A stretch of DNA of 64,000 nucleotides from Flavobacterium restrictum (GCF_007097245.1 NZ_VJZT01000001.1:434001-498000), one strand, 5' to 3'. Counted from the stretch's first letter, positions 17,440 to 27,065 are shown. The notes: generated from the letters alone by a model not told the origin. Numbers and translations are program-made.

Positions 17440-18963
17440 ATGAAAAACAGCTTCCTCTTACTAATTTTATGCTTTTCGGTTTTTGCAAAAGCACAAAACC
17501 CAATTGTAGCAACCAGCAATGGCAAAATTAAGGGTACAACGAGTATGGATAAAACAGTTCGTGTTTTTAAAGGAATCCCATTTGCGGCAGCACCCATTGG
17601 TAACTTGAGATGGAAAGCCCCGCAAGCATTGCAAAACTGGAAAGGTATAAAACAATGCACTCGCTTTTCGGCAAGCCCAATACAAAACAAACCGGTGCCT
17701 TTTTACTGTTGGTCGGAAGAATTTATTGCACAACCCGAACCCATCAAGGAAGATTGTTTGTACTTGAATGTGTGGACATCTGCAAAAGCAAAATCCAAAA
17801 AACAACCCGTATTTGTATGGATTTATGGAGGAGGCTTGAATAGCGGATCGGCAAATTGTGCTATTTATGATGGCGAAGAAATGGCCAAAAAAGGAGTGGT
17901 TTTTATAAGCATAAATTACAGAGTAGGTGTTTTTGGGTTTATGGCTCACCCAGAATTAAGCAAAGAATCGGGTCATAATACTTCGGGAAACTATGGGTTT
18001 TTAGACCAAATGGCAGCTTTAAAATGGGTGCAAAAAAACGCTGCAGCCTTTGGTGGAGATCCTAATAATGTAACCATTGCAGGGCAATCGGCAGGTGCAT
18101 TTAGCGTAACGGCTCTGATTGCTTCGCCCTTGGCCAAAGGTTTGTTCCACAAAGCTATTGCACAAAGTGGTGGTTTGTTTTCTAATATGTTAATTCAAAA
18201 TTTAGAAAAAGCCGAAAATCAAGGGGTTGTTTTTATGAAAAAAACAAATACCAATTCCATTGCCGAATTGCGAAAAATACCCGCAGAAGCATTGCAACTA
18301 ATAGGCAATAATCCCGAAGTTGGCGGCTTTGGAACTACACTAGACGGTTATGTATTACCCGTTAATTTATTAGAACATTTTAAAAAAGGGTTGCACAATC
18401 AAACGCCTATTTTAACGGGTTGGGTTACTGGCGATGGTAATTTTTTGGGAGATACTAATATGTCTATTGCCGATTATAAAAAAGAAGCTCAAACAAAATA
18501 TGGCGATAAAGCCGATGCGTTTTTGAATATTTTTCCTGCAAATACAGCTGACGAAGTAAAAAGTGTGAAACAAAAATTGACATTATTAGGCTTTGCCGGA
18601 TTACCAGCTCATTTATTGGCAAGTTATAACACTAAAGCAAGCTATGTGTATCAATTTGGTCATGTGGCACCAGATAAACCAAACACGCCTAATTACGGAG
18701 CTTTTCACACTTCGGAAGTGCCGTATGTACTTCATAATTTGCATACTTGGAATCGTCCTTGGCAACCATTAGACACCGAAATAGAAACTATTTTTTCGTC
18801 CTATTGGGTCAATTTTGCCAAAACGGGCAATCCAAATGGAAGCAATTTGCCCGAATGGAAAATGTATGATCAAGAGTCTGGTGCTGTTATGGTTTTAGGC
18901 GACAAAATAGAATCAAAGTCCGGGTTTTTTAAAAAAGAGTTTGCTTTTTTAGAAAAAAATTAA
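17440..18963 (+). CDS. Exported type-B carboxylesterase
   Basis: 507 residues of the carboxylesterase/lipase (COesterase) family, with a signal peptide probably cut after residue 18 (VFAKA/QN). Seen: GIPFAAAPIGNLRWKAPQ, EDCLYLNVWT, the oxyanion-hole segment VWIYGGGLNSGS, the nucleophile elbow GQSAGAF with S217, and GAFHTSEVPYVL with the catalytic His region. It hydrolyses esters in the periplasm or outside the cell; plausible natural substrates are acylated or phenolic esters whose acid would feed the CoA pathway upstream. The hydrolase, TonB receptor and GH3 follow in the same direction. Confidence 0.9.
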   Translation: MKNSFLLLILCFSVFAKAQNPIVATSNGKIKGTTSMDKTVRVFKGIPFAAAPIGNLRWKAPQALQNWKGIKQCTRFSASPIQNKPVPFYCWSEEFIAQPEPIKEDCLYLNVWTSAKAKSKKQPVFVWIYGGGLNSGSANCAIYDGEEMAKKGVVFISINYRVGVFGFMAHPELSKESGHNTSGNYGFLDQMAALKWVQKNAAAFGGDPNNVTIAGQSAGAFSVTALIASPLAKGLFHKAIAQSGGLFSNMLIQNLEKAENQGVVFMKKTNTNSIAELRKIPAEALQLIGNNPEVGGFGTTLDGYVLPVNLLEHFKKGLHNQTPILTGWVTGDGNFLGDTNMSIADYKKEAQTKYGDKADAFLNIFPANTADEVKSVKQKLTLLGFAGLPAHLLASYNTKASYVYQFGHVAPDKPNTPNYGAFHTSEVPYVLHNLHTWNRPWQPLDTEIETIFSSYWVNFAKTGNPNGSNLPEWKMYDQESGAVMVLGDKIESKSGFFKKEFAFLEKN

Positions 18964-19047
18964 AAAACTACAATCTAAACCCACTCCCCTATTTTAAAAA
19001 CAAAACAAGAATCAAAACAATACTATTCACTTAAAAAAAAAAACAAT

Positions 19048-19911
19048 ATGTATTCAAAATTAGTAACCGCTCTCGTTTTACTGTTCTTTATCTCAACTGG
19101 TCAGGCACAGCAAAAAAATTTAAGACGCGCTTTTCAACCCGCCAATGTGGTGAATAAAGTACCATATGGAAATAACCTTAAAGCAGGGCATTATGTTCAG
19201 GCAAATGATGCCAAAATTTATTATGAAGTGTATGGCAAAGGGCAACCTATTGTATTGTTACATGGTGGATTGTTCGGTTCTACTGTAGAAATGGCAGACT
19301 TTATTGACCTATTACAACAAAACTATCAAGTAATAGCCGTTTCTACTCGTGGTCATGGCAAATCTGAATTAGGTACCGAGCCACTTACTTTAGAGCAACG
19401 TGCCCACGACGCTATGGCGGTTATTAATACCGTAACCAAAGATAGTGTTATTGTACTTGGATTTAGCGATGGCGGGTATTCAGCGTATAAATTAGGTGCA
19501 ATGCATCCAGAAAGAGTCAAAAAAATGATTGTCATTGGCGCTGGCGAAGTAAGTCCTGGTGTAAGAGAGTTTAAATTCACTTCTAAAATGGCATTCGAAA
19601 TGGATAAACCCTTCTGGGAACAACAATTAAAATTGATGCCAGAACCCAATAGAATAGAGGATTTATTTACACAAATTTCTAATTGCTATAATAATGTTAC
19701 GGTGGGCAAAGAGTTGTTAAGCACTATTAAATGTCCTGTTCTTGTTATGGCAGGAGACCGTGACACTGGCAATCCTGTAGAACGTGTGGTAAGTGCGGCA
19801 CGGAATATCCCGAAATCGCAAATTGCCATTATTCCAAATGCTACACATGAATGTTTTACCGAAAATTTTAATGCGAGCTGGGCATGTATCGTCTCTTTTT
19901 TGAAAAAATAA
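19048..19911 (+). CDS. Exported alpha/beta hydrolase
   Basis: 287 residues with a signal peptide ending near residue 20 (STGQA/QQ) and one alpha/beta-hydrolase domain. Seen: IVLLHGGLFGS (oxyanion HG), STRGHGKSELG, the nucleophile elbow GFSDGGY with S140, the acid in VMAGDRDTGNPVE, and the catalytic His in IPNATHECFTENF. A second exported esterase-type enzyme directly after the carboxylesterase suggests stepwise hydrolysis of an imported or surface-bound compound. The exact substrate is unknown; peroxidase or dienelactone activity is not excluded. Confidence 0.88.
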   Translation: MYSKLVTALVLLFFISTGQAQQKNLRRAFQPANVVNKVPYGNNLKAGHYVQANDAKIYYEVYGKGQPIVLLHGGLFGSTVEMADFIDLLQQNYQVIAVSTRGHGKSELGTEPLTLEQRAHDAMAVINTVTKDSVIVLGFSDGGYSAYKLGAMHPERVKKMIVIGAGEVSPGVREFKFTSKMAFEMDKPFWEQQLKLMPEPNRIEDLFTQISNCYNNVTVGKELLSTIKCPVLVMAGDRDTGNPVERVVSAARNIPKSQIAIIPNATHECFTENFNASWACIVSFLKK

Positions 19912-20032
19912 TCCGTTAGGAAAATAGAAAAATTTATTTTACAGAGTCTCATTAATTCTCTTCAAAACGTGAAATAAAAGCACCAACAACCCTTTTTAAA
20001 AAACTATCTCTAAATAAAATAGAGACTTATAA

Positions 20033-20068
20033 CTTTTCGAAATTATTCGAATACAGCATAACCTATAT
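20033..20068 (+). promoter_or_regulatory. Candidate operator shared with 25816, upstream of the TonB receptor
   Basis: CTTTTCGAAATTATTC at 20033-20048 matches CTTTTCGAAATAATTC at 25816-25831 in 15 of 16 positions, and a TAAC follows about 26 nt from each start. Here TTCGAA appears twice four bases apart (20036-20051). The rest of the 264-nt gap upstream of the receptor is AT-rich with one weak hairpin (20007-20025). Confidence 0.4.
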
Positions 20069-20175
20069 CTTTTATTTCCTGATAATTAGGAGTAAAGTGC
20101 AATAAAGAAAATTTGCAAAATATTTAAAATTGCAAATCATTATTAAAATAACTATTAACCCAAAAAACAAACAAA

Positions 20176-22818
20176 ATGAAAAAATTACAATTAAAAGACA
20201 AGCTGGAAACATTTTGGCTCCTTTGTCTATTTATTATTTCAAGTGTGGCTCACGCACAAAGTACTGGAAGTATTTCAGGCGTTGTAAAAGACAAAAACGG
20301 TACACTGCTTTCTGAAGTTACTGTTAAATTATCATCCGCAAATGGAACAGATCGAAGTACCAAAGTCGATTCCATGTCTACTTACAATTTTAAAAACGTA
20401 CCCAACGGAAAATACAAAATTCTTTTTACGTTACTCGGACATTTAGCCTCAACCGCCCAAGTTGTTGTTGAAAATAATGATGTCGTGATTAACGGACAAT
20501 TGGTCGAAGATCCTATGCAACTAGACGCTGTAGTGGTTACAGGTGGTCGTCCAAAACGAAAAATCGAATCTAGTGTAGCCATTACCACGATGTCTGCCAA
20601 AGACATTCAACAAAGAGCGCCACTTAATAATATTGATTTAATGAAAGCAATACCAGGTCTTACTGTAGAAAGTAGCGGTGGTGATGGCCCCGGCAATGTA
20701 TGGGTACGTGGTTTTCCTCAAGGAGGTGGTTACACTTATTTAGGAATTTTAGAAGATGGACTAGCTGTATTACCTACTGGATTTAATTCAGCCCCATCTG
20801 CAGATCAATATTATAAAGCCGATCTTACCATTAAAAATGTTGAAGCCATTCGTGGTGGTAATGCGGCTATTGTTTTGGCTAATACGCCTGGTGCTGTTAT
20901 CAATAATATTAGCTATGTAGGGGCAGCTAAAAGCTATGGAGATTTCAAAGTATCGTCTGGGCTTTCTCAAGGTCTATTCAAAGTAGAAGGGAATACAGGG
21001 GGCTCATTAAGCGATAATATTAGGTACAATATTGGTGGATCTTATCGTACTGATAATGGAATCGTATCTCCTCCATATAACGCTGGTAAAGGTGGTCAAT
21101 TGAAAGGAAATATAACGTATCATTTCAAACACAACAAAGGTTACTTTCGTCTTTTAGGAAAATATATAGATGACAAAATATATTGGAGACTACCTAGTTA
21201 TTATTCTTACGATGGATCTGGAAAACCAAAGGCGCTACCAAACTATGACATTTTTACACAATCAATGGAAGTAGTAGATTCAAAATGGGATTATACTAAC
21301 GGTTCAGGAAAAACAACTAGCTATGATTTAGCAGATGGGATGCACACCAAAATGGGGGCAATAGGCTTTCAATTTAATTATACTACTGATAATGAGTGGC
21401 AGATATCTAATAATTTTCGTTACCAAGATAATAAAACAGATATAAATTCAAGTATTCCAGTAGGTGTGGGAGGATATGTTCCTGGAGTTGATTATAAATA
21501 TTTAGACGGAAGTCCTGCGGTATATGGTGCTAACGATTATAATGTTACTACTGCAGCAATTATGTGGCGAAATAAAGATAAGCAATATATCAACAATCTT
21601 GATTTCAAGAAAAAAGTTAATAATCATAGCCTTGGAATGGGATTAGGAATACACCAACATAATGTAAATAATAATCCATATGATACTTTCGTATTCTTTC
21701 AGGAATTGAAAGAAAATCCGCGTCGTTTACTTATTCCAGCTTTTGGTATTGTAGGAAATGGTATTATACCAGCTAGTACAACTCTATATATAGCAAATAC
21801 ACGTATTTTATCGAGTTATATTACTGATGAAATTGCCTTGAGTGCTAAATACAGATTGGATTTGGGTTTCCGTTTGGATAATCATAATATAGATGGCAAA
21901 AGACCTTATTATGGGGTAAACACAGATGGAACACCAAACCCTTCTGCTCCAGCTACTATGACTGTTACTGGCACAACAGATTATTCATATTCAAATACCA
22001 ACTGGGCATTTTCTGCAGGACTTAATGATAAAATAAGCGAAAATGCAGCCATGTTTGCTAGACTTACACGAGCATACAATACCCCAAATTATTTAGACTA
22101 TGGTGTACAGGTTTTCAATGCTGCTTCTATTAAAAAACGTCCCGTATATTTAGCTGAATTAGGATATAAATATGCGAAAAATGGTTGGTCTTTATTTAGC
22201 TCTATGAGTTATTCAGCTATTAAAAATGTCTCTTTAAATATAACGGTTCCCACTAGTGCTGGACTGCAGTCTTTGATAGCTTTTGGTTCTACTGCAACCT
22301 TAAGTGCTGAATATGAAGTAGCTTATAAAGTATCCAATAATTTAGGTTTAAGACTTACAGGTACATTACAAGACTCTAAATATACGGATTATAAAGCATC
22401 TACTAATACCAATCCAGCAGTTTTTGCAGAATTAGGAGATAAAACATATGATTTTTCTGGTAATAGAACTGAAAGAGTTCCAGTATTAAGTACAGAACTA
22501 TCTGCTAATTATGATTACAAAAAATTCACAACCAATTGGGGTATTATCTATACAGGAAGTCGCTATACTTCTCCATCTGACAGCTATAAATTACCAGGAT
22601 ATATTTCTGTGAGAGCTAGTGCAGGTTATAAATTAACAAAAGCAATTGAAGCTAAATTTTGGGTTGATAATTTAACCAATACTAGAGCACTTACCGAAGG
22701 AGATGTGAGAGGAGATCAATTTAGAGATTTTTCAACAATTGCTAAAGGAAGCTTAATGATTGGTAGAACTATTTTACCTCGCAGTTTTTGGGCTTCAATA
22801 TCCTATAGTTTTAAATAA
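20176..22818 (+). CDS. TonB-dependent receptor with carboxypeptidase-regulatory-like domain
   Basis: 880-residue outer-membrane receptor. Signal peptide ends AHA/QS at residue 27. A carboxypeptidase-regulatory-like beta sandwich spans about 30-110 (SISGVVKDKNGTLLSEVTVK), a plug about 125-235 (DLMKAIPGLTVESS, VEAIRGGNAAIVLANTPGAV), and a 22-strand-type barrel runs to the C-terminal SISYSFK, ending in the aromatic-containing signature. It imports a ligand using TonB energy. No susD gene follows, so this is not a standard SusCD pair. Its neighbours (two exported esterases before, GH3 after) suggest uptake of a glycosylated or esterified small molecule. Confidence 0.9.
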   Translation: MKKLQLKDKLETFWLLCLFIISSVAHAQSTGSISGVVKDKNGTLLSEVTVKLSSANGTDRSTKVDSMSTYNFKNVPNGKYKILFTLLGHLASTAQVVVENNDVVINGQLVEDPMQLDAVVVTGGRPKRKIESSVAITTMSAKDIQQRAPLNNIDLMKAIPGLTVESSGGDGPGNVWVRGFPQGGGYTYLGILEDGLAVLPTGFNSAPSADQYYKADLTIKNVEAIRGGNAAIVLANTPGAVINNISYVGAAKSYGDFKVSSGLSQGLFKVEGNTGGSLSDNIRYNIGGSYRTDNGIVSPPYNAGKGGQLKGNITYHFKHNKGYFRLLGKYIDDKIYWRLPSYYSYDGSGKPKALPNYDIFTQSMEVVDSKWDYTNGSGKTTSYDLADGMHTKMGAIGFQFNYTTDNEWQISNNFRYQDNKTDINSSIPVGVGGYVPGVDYKYLDGSPAVYGANDYNVTTAAIMWRNKDKQYINNLDFKKKVNNHSLGMGLGIHQHNVNNNPYDTFVFFQELKENPRRLLIPAFGIVGNGIIPASTTLYIANTRILSSYITDEIALSAKYRLDLGFRLDNHNIDGKRPYYGVNTDGTPNPSAPATMTVTGTTDYSYSNTNWAFSAGLNDKISENAAMFARLTRAYNTPNYLDYGVQVFNAASIKKRPVYLAELGYKYAKNGWSLFSSMSYSAIKNVSLNITVPTSAGLQSLIAFGSTATLSAEYEVAYKVSNNLGLRLTGTLQDSKYTDYKASTNTNPAVFAELGDKTYDFSGNRTERVPVLSTELSANYDYKKFTTNWGIIYTGSRYTSPSDSYKLPGYISVRASAGYKLTKAIEAKFWVDNLTNTRALTEGDVRGDQFRDFSTIAKGSLMIGRTILPRSFWASISYSFK

Positions 22819-22908
22819 AAACGTAATGATGAATCAATATGACTACTCTGATGATTTAATGATTATAATATGAGTAGTGTAAAATAATTGTTTAAACAGG
22901 TTTTTTTT

Positions 22909-22960
22909 AGTTTAAATGAGGTTGCCTTTTATTAAGCGACCTCGTTTAAACTATCTGTTT
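22909..22960 (+). terminator. Hairpin terminator after the TonB receptor gene
   Basis: Arms 22909-22925 and 22936-22952 pair over 17 positions (two G-U pairs in the RNA) around a 10-nt loop, followed by CTGTTTTT. The remainder of the 416-nt gap to the GH3 gene (22961-23234) is very AT-rich. I see no ORF or clear promoter there. Confidence 0.7.
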
Positions 22961-23234
22961 TTAAAATATATTTAATAACTGTTTAAGTTTTATCTAATTA
23001 TTTTTTTATGGATTATTTTCCGCTATTCTTCGTTAAATTTATTCAAAAATAAGCTGATTATTCTTTCAAAATTTGCCTTGACTATCAAAAAATAATCTCA
23101 TAAAAATTCTAATATCAAAAATTTAAACAGTTACTTATGATTTGGTAAATAAAGTCAATCTGTTTTATAAAAAAATCAAAGATAAAAATTTGTGACTATT
23201 CGTTGCAAATATCAATTATCAACAAAAAAATCAC

Positions 23235-25703
23235 ATGAAAAACGTATCTTTTTTAAAAATTGCAAAAACATCGCTCCTTACAATAGTTATAATTTCTGGA
23301 ATCTCTTGGAATAAAAAACCTGAAATCAAAGACACTAATGATAAAACTATAATTACTATCAATGGTTTCACTTTTTCGGACTTAAATCAAAACGGAAAAC
23401 TAGATAAATATGAAGATACTCGCCTTCCGATAAAGGACAGAATCCAAGATCTGATAAGCAAAATGACCGACGATGAAAAAGCAAGTATGCTCACAGGTAT
23501 AGGAATGCCCGGATTTGACTTAACCACATTTAAGTTCACTACCGAGGGATTTCAAGGAAAAGTGCCTGGGGCAGCTGGTGGAACATTTGAAATTAAACGA
23601 CTAGGAATCCCTACAGTTACTGTCTCTGATGGTCCTGCTGGATTGAGAATTAATCCAAAACGAAATAATGACTCAAACAATTATTATGCAACCGCATTTC
23701 CTGTAGGAACTGCGTTGGCATCCACTTGGAACACAGAATTAATCAACAATGTTGGGCAAGCAATGGGTAACGAAGTCAAAGAATATGGCGTAGATGTGTT
23801 GTTAGGACCTGGAATGAACATTCACAGAAATCCATTGTGTGGTAGAAATTACGAATATTATTCTGAAGACCCATTACTTACTGGAAAAATTTCGGCAGCA
23901 ATCGTAAATGGTATTCAATCGAATGGTGTTGGAACCTCCATTAAACATTTTGCCGCAAATAATCAAGAACGCAATCGTACGGGTATAAATGCTCATATAA
24001 GCGAAAGAGCCTTGCGAGAAATTTATTTAAGAGGGTTTGAAATAACTGTAAAAGAAGCACAGCCTTGGACAATTATGTCTTCTTATAATTCTATCAATGG
24101 CACTTTTACTTCAGAAAGAAAGGATTTATTGACAACAGTATTAAGAGACGAATGGGGATTTAAAGGTTTAATAATGAGTGACTGGTTTGGTGGATATATA
24201 AGCTATGCGGCTCCCTTTACACCTAATGTAGTAAGCAATGTTACTGCACAATTATCTGCAGGGAATGATTTATTGATGCCTGGACTGCCATCGCAAAAAC
24301 AAGCGATTTTAGACAATATGAAAAGCGGAAAATTAACAGCATCAGTTGTAAATAGAGATTTAACCCGTATTTTAGAATTGGTTATGAGGTCGCCAGCAAT
24401 GAATAATTATAAATATTCTGACAAACCAAATTTGAAAGCAAATGCTGAAGTGACCAGACAAGCTGCTGCAGAAGGAACTATATTATTAAAAAATGACAGC
24501 AATACATTACCATTCAAATCAAAAAAATCACCATTAGCCATTTTTGGAGTTACTTCATACGATTTCATTTCTGGCGGAACTGGTAGTGGTGATGTTAACG
24601 AAGCGTATACGATTTCATTAATTGACGGCTTGACCAATAATAGATTTGCAATAGATTCAGAATTAGAAGGATTATATAAACCTTATGTTGCAGATCAAAA
24701 GGCAAAAGAAATGGAACGTCGCGATAAAAATGGCGGGTTACTGGCCACACCAAAACGAATTCTTGAATTAGAATTGAATAAGGCGACTATAGAAAGCAAA
24801 GCCAATTCGTCTGAAATTGCCTTGATTACAATAGGCAGAAATGCAGGTGAAGGTGCTGACAGAAATCTTGATGAAGACTTTATTTTGGCCGTTGACGAAG
24901 TAGCTTTAATTAACAATGTTTCGGAGGCATTTCACGCCAAAGGAAAAAAAGTAGTTGTAGTGTTGAATATTGGTGGTGTAATTGAAACTGCAAGTTGGAG
25001 AGATAAAGTAGATGCCATTCTTTTACCATGGCAACCAGGGCAAGAAGGAGGAAATTCTGTAGCAGATGTTTTTTCTGGAAAAGTAAATCCCTCTGGAAAA
25101 TTAACAATGACTTTCCCTATTAAATACGAGGACACACCATCCGCAAAAAACTGGAATGGTACACCTATGGAGAATCCTACAAGTGTAACTTATAATGAAG
25201 GAATTTATGTAGGATATCGATATTACAACACTTTTGGAGTAAAACCTGCCTACGAATTTGGTTATGGTTTATCGTATACCAATTTTGATGTTTCTAACTT
25301 GAAATTAAGTACTAAAACTTTTACCAAAAAAATGACTGCAACTGTAACTATAAAAAACACAGGAAAAACCGCAGGAAAAGAAGTGATTCAATTGTATCTG
25401 TCTGCTCCATCCAAAAATACCGACAAACCAAGTGCTGAATTAAAGGCTTTTACCAAAACAAAATTATTGCAAGCTGGAGAAAGTCAAACCATTATATTAA
25501 CCCTGAATTCTAAAAATTTAGCTTCATTTGTAACTACAAAAAATGCTTGGATTGCAGAAGCCGGTGCTTATAAAATCGCCATCGGAACGTCATCATTAAA
25601 CAGCAAACAAACCGCAGGATTTTCTTTGTCCAAAGAATTGGTGGTCGAAAAAACAAATTCGTCCTTTGCTCCTGACACTAATTTTTCAGATTTAAAAAAC
25701 TAA
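23235..25703 (+). CDS. Exported glycoside hydrolase family 3 (beta-glucosidase-like)
   Basis: 822 residues. A hydrophobic N-terminus (about 7-24) is followed by a short EF-hand-like loop DLNQNGKLDKYED at about 49-61, which may bind calcium. The GH3 N-domain contains KHFAANNQERNRTG and the nucleophile Asp D316 in MSDWFGG; the GH3 C-domain runs from LLKNDSNTLPF; a fibronectin-III-like domain fills the last ~110 residues (ELKAFTKTKLLQAGESQ). GH3 enzymes remove beta-glucosyl or xylosyl units. Its placement suggests deglycosylation of a compound handled by the nearby receptor and esterases. Lacks an obvious lipobox. Confidence 0.92.
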   Translation: MKNVSFLKIAKTSLLTIVIISGISWNKKPEIKDTNDKTIITINGFTFSDLNQNGKLDKYEDTRLPIKDRIQDLISKMTDDEKASMLTGIGMPGFDLTTFKFTTEGFQGKVPGAAGGTFEIKRLGIPTVTVSDGPAGLRINPKRNNDSNNYYATAFPVGTALASTWNTELINNVGQAMGNEVKEYGVDVLLGPGMNIHRNPLCGRNYEYYSEDPLLTGKISAAIVNGIQSNGVGTSIKHFAANNQERNRTGINAHISERALREIYLRGFEITVKEAQPWTIMSSYNSINGTFTSERKDLLTTVLRDEWGFKGLIMSDWFGGYISYAAPFTPNVVSNVTAQLSAGNDLLMPGLPSQKQAILDNMKSGKLTASVVNRDLTRILELVMRSPAMNNYKYSDKPNLKANAEVTRQAAAEGTILLKNDSNTLPFKSKKSPLAIFGVTSYDFISGGTGSGDVNEAYTISLIDGLTNNRFAIDSELEGLYKPYVADQKAKEMERRDKNGGLLATPKRILELELNKATIESKANSSEIALITIGRNAGEGADRNLDEDFILAVDEVALINNVSEAFHAKGKKVVVVLNIGGVIETASWRDKVDAILLPWQPGQEGGNSVADVFSGKVNPSGKLTMTFPIKYEDTPSAKNWNGTPMENPTSVTYNEGIYVGYRYYNTFGVKPAYEFGYGLSYTNFDVSNLKLSTKTFTKKMTATVTIKNTGKTAGKEVIQLYLSAPSKNTDKPSAELKAFTKTKLLQAGESQTIILTLNSKNLASFVTTKNAWIAEAGAYKIAIGTSSLNSKQTAGFSLSKELVVEKTNSSFAPDTNFSDLKN

Positions 25704-25718
25704 TTTTAATATTAAATT

Positions 25719-25752
25719 ATTATAAAAATAAGTTTTGTTTTATTTTTATAAT
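25719..25752 (+). terminator. AT-rich hairpin after GH3
   Basis: Perfect 13-bp arms ATTATAAAAATAA (25719-25731) and TTATTTTTATAAT (25740-25752) directly after the GH3 stop codon. The symmetry suggests it could terminate from either side. Confidence 0.65.
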
Positions 25753-25815
25753 GGTAATATAACAACACTCACCAATTTAAAACACCAACCTATTAAATTA
25801 TTTGAACACCTATCC

Positions 25816-25851
25816 CTTTTCGAAATAATTCAACTAAATGTAACATATCCC
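25816..25851 (+). promoter_or_regulatory. Candidate operator shared with 20033, upstream of the small NTF2-like gene
   Basis: CTTTTCGAAATAATTC repeats the motif upstream of the TonB receptor and is followed by TGTAACATATCC. It lies 81 nt before the ATG at 25897. The match suggests both genes answer to one regulator; this is inference from two sites. Confidence 0.4.
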
Positions 25852-25896
25852 TATAATTGCCCTAAATCAAGTTGAAATAATAGCTAAACAAAAACA

Positions 25897-26238
25897 ATGA
25901 ACACAACAGTAGAACAAATTTTAATGCACCACCTGATTGCCTTTGGCGATAACAATTTAGACGAAATTCTAAAAGATTACACCCCAGAATCCGTTATCAT
26001 GACACCCAACGGAACTGTAAAAGGACTAACAGAAATTCAGGGATTTTTTGAAGATTTTTTTGAAGCAATCCCCACAGGTTCAGCCTTTAGTATGCAACAA
26101 AAAATTATCGAAGGAAACGTAGCCTACATTGCATGGGCAAGCAAATCCAATAGTGTCGAAATCCCTATGGGAACCGATACTTTCGTTTTTGAAGGCGATA
26201 AAATTCAATACCACACCGTTGCCGACTATAGACTATAA
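25897..26238 (+). CDS. Small NTF2/SnoaL-like protein
   Basis: 113 residues with a single SnoaL/NTF2-like domain: the N-terminal helix VEQILMHHLIAFGDNNLDEIL, the strand TPESVIMTPNGTVKGL, IQGFFEDFFEAIP, and a closing KIQYHTVADYRL strand. No signal peptide, so it is cytoplasmic. Such folds are small-molecule isomerases, cyclases or binding proteins. It shares an upstream 16-nt motif with the TonB receptor gene, which ties it loosely to the uptake set. The function is not recognised. Confidence 0.8.
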   Translation: MNTTVEQILMHHLIAFGDNNLDEILKDYTPESVIMTPNGTVKGLTEIQGFFEDFFEAIPTGSAFSMQQKIIEGNVAYIAWASKSNSVEIPMGTDTFVFEGDKIQYHTVADYRL

Positions 26239-26313
26239 AACAAAATTCTATTCAACCTATCAAAAAAATGAATTACCTCCAGCTTTTGCTGGGGATATAG
26301 GTATGAAAATAAA

Positions 26314-26354
26314 TTGACTTTAGCCAAAAAGTACGAATTTTTGGCTAAAGCCAA
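26314..26354. repeat. 17-bp hairpin after the NTF2-like gene
   Basis: TTGACTTTAGCCAAAAA (26314-26330) pairs with TTTTTGGCTAAAGCCAA (26338-26354) with one mismatch and a 7-nt loop. A second small stem, CCAGCTTTTGCTGG, lies at 26279-26292. Both are likely terminators or flavobacterial palindromes between the NTF2-like gene and the AraC-type gene. Confidence 0.65.
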
Positions 26355-26400
26355 TAAAACCTACAAATCTACTCTTACTTTTTTTTTACGAATAAAAAAC

Positions 26401-26466
26401 CTAGGAATTATATAACTTATTCTTCACATTATATAACACTTAATCAATTTAAAACATCATATTTGG
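26401..26466 (+). promoter_or_regulatory. Two-box (TTATATAAC) stress-type promoter, site 1
   Basis: CTAGGAAT is followed by TTATATAAC boxes at 26408-26416 and 26429-26437 (21 nt apart), and by a TATTTG -7-like element at 26460-26465. This is the clearest member of the seven-site family; it matches 30 of 37 positions of the site at 51106. It drives the AraC-type gene. Confidence 0.65.
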
Positions 26467-26488
26467 TAAAAAAATAAATGAACTTATT

Positions 26489-27055
26489 TTGAGAGTTTAT
26501 ATCAAATACATGGTTAGCAATCGCTGCAAACTAGTAGTGCGAGACGAACTCAACAAATTGGGTCTTCATTTTATTGTAGTCGATTTAGGCGAAGTCGAAA
26601 TTATGGAAAACCTCAATTCCGAGAAAAGAGCCTTGCTAAAACAACATTTACTCGAATGCGGTTTGGAATTAATGGATGATAAAAAAGCCATTTTAATCGA
26701 GAAAATCAAAACTATCATCGTCCAAATGGTACACCATTCCGAGGAAACCATCAAAGTCAATTTTTCGGATTATTTGTCCCAAAAACTAGACCACAACTAC
26801 TCCTATCTTGCCAGTATGTTCTCCGAAGTGCAAGGAATGACCATCGAACATTTTATCATTTCCCACAAAATCGAACGCATCAAAGAACTGCTTATTTACG
26901 GCGAATACAACATTACCGAAATCGCTTGGAAAATGGGCTACAGCAGTGTGGCGCATTTGTCGAGTCAATTCAAGAAAACCACAGGATTGTCCCCATCGCA
27001 TTTCAAACAACTCAAAAATAAGCGCAGAACATCGATTGAAGATATTGGTAATTAA
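26489..27055 (+). CDS. AraC-family transcriptional regulator (short flavobacterial type)
   Basis: 188 residues. The C-terminal ~100 residues are an AraC double helix-turn-helix: NYSYLASMFSEVQGMTIEHF, HKIERIKELLIYGEYNITEI, then AWKMGYSSVAHLSSQFKKTT, then GLSPSHFKQ. The N-terminal half (VVDLGEVEI) is a short domain with no recognised ligand fold. The listed start is a TTG at 26489 (MRVYIKYMVSNRCK); the ATG at 26510 gives a 181-residue form. It is controlled by a two-box promoter and sits 10 nt before the hybrid kinase gene, so the two may be one operon. Confidence 0.88.
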   Translation: MRVYIKYMVSNRCKLVVRDELNKLGLHFIVVDLGEVEIMENLNSEKRALLKQHLLECGLELMDDKKAILIEKIKTIIVQMVHHSEETIKVNFSDYLSQKLDHNYSYLASMFSEVQGMTIEHFIISHKIERIKELLIYGEYNITEIAWKMGYSSVAHLSSQFKKTTGLSPSHFKQLKNKRRTSIEDIGN

Positions 27056-27065
27056 TTTTAATAAC

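Noticed and set aside
20176..25703. Polysaccharide-utilisation locus of the SusCD type
   Set aside because: No SusD-like lipoprotein follows the TonB receptor, and no hybrid two-component regulator or polysaccharide lyase is adjacent.
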